NCBI GenBank assembly: GCA_903904495.1
Contig: CAIVCU010000090.1
Location: 1-8,116, forward strand
DNA length: 8,116 nucleotides
Origin: an uncultured Chlorobiaceae bacterium
GTDB lineage: Bacteria; Bacteroidota; Chlorobiia; Chlorobiales; Chlorobiaceae
Reading direction: 5' to 3'
Both the position numbers and the translations under genes were made by a program. Numbering within the stretch: position 1 is the stretch's first letter; the number at the start of each line of letters is the position of its first letter. The notes beneath the pieces are model-generated. The model did no database searches and was not told the DNA's origin. It was given only the letters and a program-made list of their open reading frames with translations. Shown piece by piece: positions 7,091-8,116 of the stretch.

Positions 7091-7819
7091 GTGGCGCAGC
7101 CGAAAACAGGTAAAACGATGCTTCTGCAGATGATTGCCAATGCGATCATTAAAAACCACCCAGAGGTTTACCTTATTGTTCTTCTCATCGATGAGCGTCC
7201 TGAAGAGGTGACCGATATGGCTCGAAGTGTACCGGCAGAAGTGGTGAGCTCTACTTTTGATGAAGATCCTGAACGTCATGTTCTCGTGGCAGACATGGTT
7301 CTTGAAAAGGCAAAGCGCCTTGTGGAGGTTGGCAGAGATGTGGTGGTACTGCTCGATTCCATTACCAGGCTGGCAAGGGCTCATAATACGATCATTCCTC
7401 ATTCCGGAAAAATTTTGTCCGGCGGTATTGATGCCAATGCACTGACCAAGCCAAAACGTTTTTTTGGCGCTGCCCGTAATATTGAAGAGGGTGGAAGTCT
7501 GACCATTATTGCTACGGCGCTTGTTGATACTGGCTCGCGTATGGATGATGTTATTTTTGAAGAGTTTAAAGGAACCGGTAATATGGAGCTTCTGCTCGAT
7601 CGCCGGCTTTCTGAGCGCAGGATATTTCCCTCTATCGATATTCTCCGTTCAGGTACCCGTAAGGAGGAACTTCTGTTCTCTCAGGAAGAGCTTTCCAGAA
7701 CCTGGCTTCTCAGAAAGTACCTTGCCGATAAGAATCCGATCGAATGCATGGAGTTCATGCGTGAGAAAATGGCGGATACCAAGGATAACAAGGAATTTTT
7801 CAAATATATGAATGCCTGA
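7091..7819 (+). CDS. rho: Rho C-terminal fragment: ATPase/translocase domain
   Basis: The second frame gives 242 residues from GTG 7091. It starts exactly at the P-loop: AQPKTGKT is residues 2-9. Then follow LLIDERPEEVTD (31-42) with the catalytic Glu, Walker B VVVLLDS (84-90), TRLARAHNT (92-100), the Q-loop/secondary RNA-binding loop SGKILSGGIDANAL (105-118), the R-loop-containing GTGNMELLLDRRLSERR (161-177) and the arginine-finger region RSGTRKEELL (186-195). Everything needed for ATP hydrolysis and translocation is present. In intact Rho this begins at about residue 188. A purine-rich GAGAGGG (7078-7084) lies 6 bases before the GTG and could serve for reinitiation if the split is real. Confidence 0.75.
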   Translation: MAQPKTGKTMLLQMIANAIIKNHPEVYLIVLLIDERPEEVTDMARSVPAEVVSSTFDEDPERHVLVADMVLEKAKRLVEVGRDVVVLLDSITRLARAHNTIIPHSGKILSGGIDANALTKPKRFFGAARNIEEGGSLTIIATALVDTGSRMDDVIFEEFKGTGNMELLLDRRLSERRIFPSIDILRSGTRKEELLFSQEELSRTWLLRKYLADKNPIECMEFMREKMADTKDNKEFFKYMNA

Positions 7820-7915
7820 TCCACTCCTATTGGAGCATCATGCCTATCTATCCGGGGGTGAAAAACCTGAAGCTCGTTAAATAAGTTGAATTTGTGTTTA
7901 GTGATGGATAAAGGT

Positions 7916-7943
7916 TTGCAGTTTTAAAAAAAGTTTCTATATT
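7916..7943 (+). promoter_or_regulatory. probable sigma-70-type promoter for the 35-residue basic protein
   Basis: TTGCAG (7916-7921) and TATATT (7938-7943) are 16 bases apart, with A/T-rich sequence between them. Transcription would start near 7950 and give a leader of about 30 bases before ATG 7980. The spacing and -10 hexamer are the same as in the candidate rpsT promoter. Confidence 0.4.
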
Positions 7944-7979
7944 ATCTGCCTTTAAAACAAGAGGAAAGACACTTACTAT

Positions 7980-8087
7980 ATGCCCTGCGGAAAAAAGAGA
8001 AAACGTCATAAAATGGCGGTACATAAGCGTAAAAAAATGCGCCGTAAGAACAGGCACAAGAAGCGCCAGAGATACCAGAATAAGTAA
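7980..8087 (+). CDS. AURKAIP1/COX24-domain basic protein, bS22/mS38-like ribosomal protein
   Basis: This 35-residue ORF starts MPCGKKRKRHKMAVHKRKKM and ends RQRYQNK, followed by TAA at 8085-8087. About 60% of its residues are Lys, Arg or His. The KKRKRHKMAVHKRKKMRRKNRHKKR core matches the AURKAIP1/COX24 C-terminal domain family (formerly DUF1713), known as mS38 in mitochondrial ribosomes and as bS22 in mycobacterial ribosomes, where it sits in the small subunit near the decoding region. Similar tiny proteins are common in Bacteroidetes/Chlorobi genomes. I infer a small-subunit ribosomal role from this resemblance. It has its own candidate promoter. A GAGGAAAG (7961-7968) lies about 11 bases before the ATG, farther than ideal for a Shine-Dalgarno site. 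Genes this short are easily missed in annotation. Confidence 0.85.
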   Translation: MPCGKKRKRHKMAVHKRKKMRRKNRHKKRQRYQNK

Positions 8088-8092
8088 GTTCC

Positions 8093-8109
8093 GGTACTCT
8101 CTCTGTACC
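8093..8109 (+). terminator. hairpin after the small basic protein gene, possible terminator
   Basis: GGTAC (8093-8097) pairs perfectly with GTACC (8105-8109) around a 7-base TCTCTCT loop, 6 bases after the stop codon. The bases that follow begin TTGGTTA before the window ends, so a terminator T-run cannot be confirmed. Confidence 0.35.
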
Positions 8110-8116
8110 TTGGTTA

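Larger units (their letters stand above)
6531..7819 (+). pseudogene. rho: transcription termination factor Rho, interrupted by a one-base deletion
   Basis: Together the two frames encode a complete Rho, the hexameric RNA-dependent ATPase/helicase that ends transcription at Rho-dependent sites. The conserved junction should read PIGKGQRGLIVAQPK. Here the bases at 7069-7096 give PIGKG, then REG and TAA (7086-7088), while LIVAQPK continues in the other frame. Inserting one A after C7077 restores CAG AGA GGG TTA ATT GTG, the exact consensus, and yields 429 residues (E. coli Rho has 419). All other domains are intact and conserved, with no further lesion, which argues for a sequencing or assembly error or a very recent mutation. 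Rho's usual importance makes true loss less likely. The ATG at 6531 is preferred over an in-frame TTG at 6453 because the 26 extra residues look non-coding and the Rho N-terminal domain begins just after 6531. Confidence 0.85.

Noticed and set aside
7817..7840. Hairpin CTCC-TATT-GGAG, flanked by TGAT/ATCA, at the end of rho
   Set aside because: The central stem is only 4 base pairs, the outer pairing needs an asymmetric internal loop, and no T-run follows, so it is not a credible intrinsic terminator.
7848..8057. Minus-strand 69-codon open frame opposite the small basic protein
   Set aside because: The plus strand has a recognisable conserved family; the minus product (rich in Phe, Leu, Thr) is a complement artefact.
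1..8116. Mobile elements, CRISPR arrays, tRNA or rRNA genes
   Set aside because: No transposase or integrase, terminal repeats, regularly spaced repeats or cloverleaf-like sequence were seen; the window is ordinary chromosomal gene content.

Overview
This window of about 8.1 kb looks like chromosomal housekeeping DNA from a green sulfur bacterium (Chlorobi/Chlorobiales, for example a Chlorobium, Pelodictyon or Prosthecochloris relative). The assignment is an inference. It rests on the moderate GC content, protein variants that I recall from that group (a GlmM-type mutase beginning near MISVSGIRGIVGD, a FolC with an HRFGIKPGL N-terminus and a DVSHN motif), the near absence of Shine-Dalgarno sequences before start codons, and a tiny AURKAIP1/COX24-type basic protein. 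No phage, insertion sequence, CRISPR, tRNA or rRNA was seen.

Layout. Positions 1-471 (+) hold the C-terminal end of an FtsX/LolE/MacB-type ABC permease whose gene starts outside the window. It converges, with only 3 bases between stop codons, on a minus-strand pair: a phosphoglucosamine/phosphohexose mutase (2336-3760) followed by a full-length MsbA/MdlB-type ABC exporter (475-2298). From a divergent promoter region (3761-3940) the plus strand carries rpsT (ribosomal protein bS20, 3941-4216), ruvA (Holliday junction protein, 4340-4942) and folC (folylpolyglutamate/dihydrofolate synthase, 4953-6221). A 309-base gap with a possible leader ORF and a hairpin follows. Then comes rho (6531-7819), the transcription termination factor, then a 35-residue ribosomal-type basic protein (7980-8087) and a hairpin at the right edge.

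The main anomaly is in rho. Compared with the conserved Rho sequence, one A is missing after position 7077. The frame shifts and a TAA at 7086 stops translation just before the Walker A motif. The remainder is intact in another frame starting at GTG 7091. Correcting one base restores a normal 429-residue Rho. A sequencing or assembly error is the simplest explanation, but a true mutation, ribosomal frameshifting or translation as two polypeptides cannot be excluded from the sequence alone.

No novel multi-gene system was found. The genes serve translation (bS20, the bS22/mS38-like protein), recombination (RuvA), folate metabolism (FolC), transcription termination (Rho), cell-envelope precursor synthesis (GlmM type) and export (two ABC systems).
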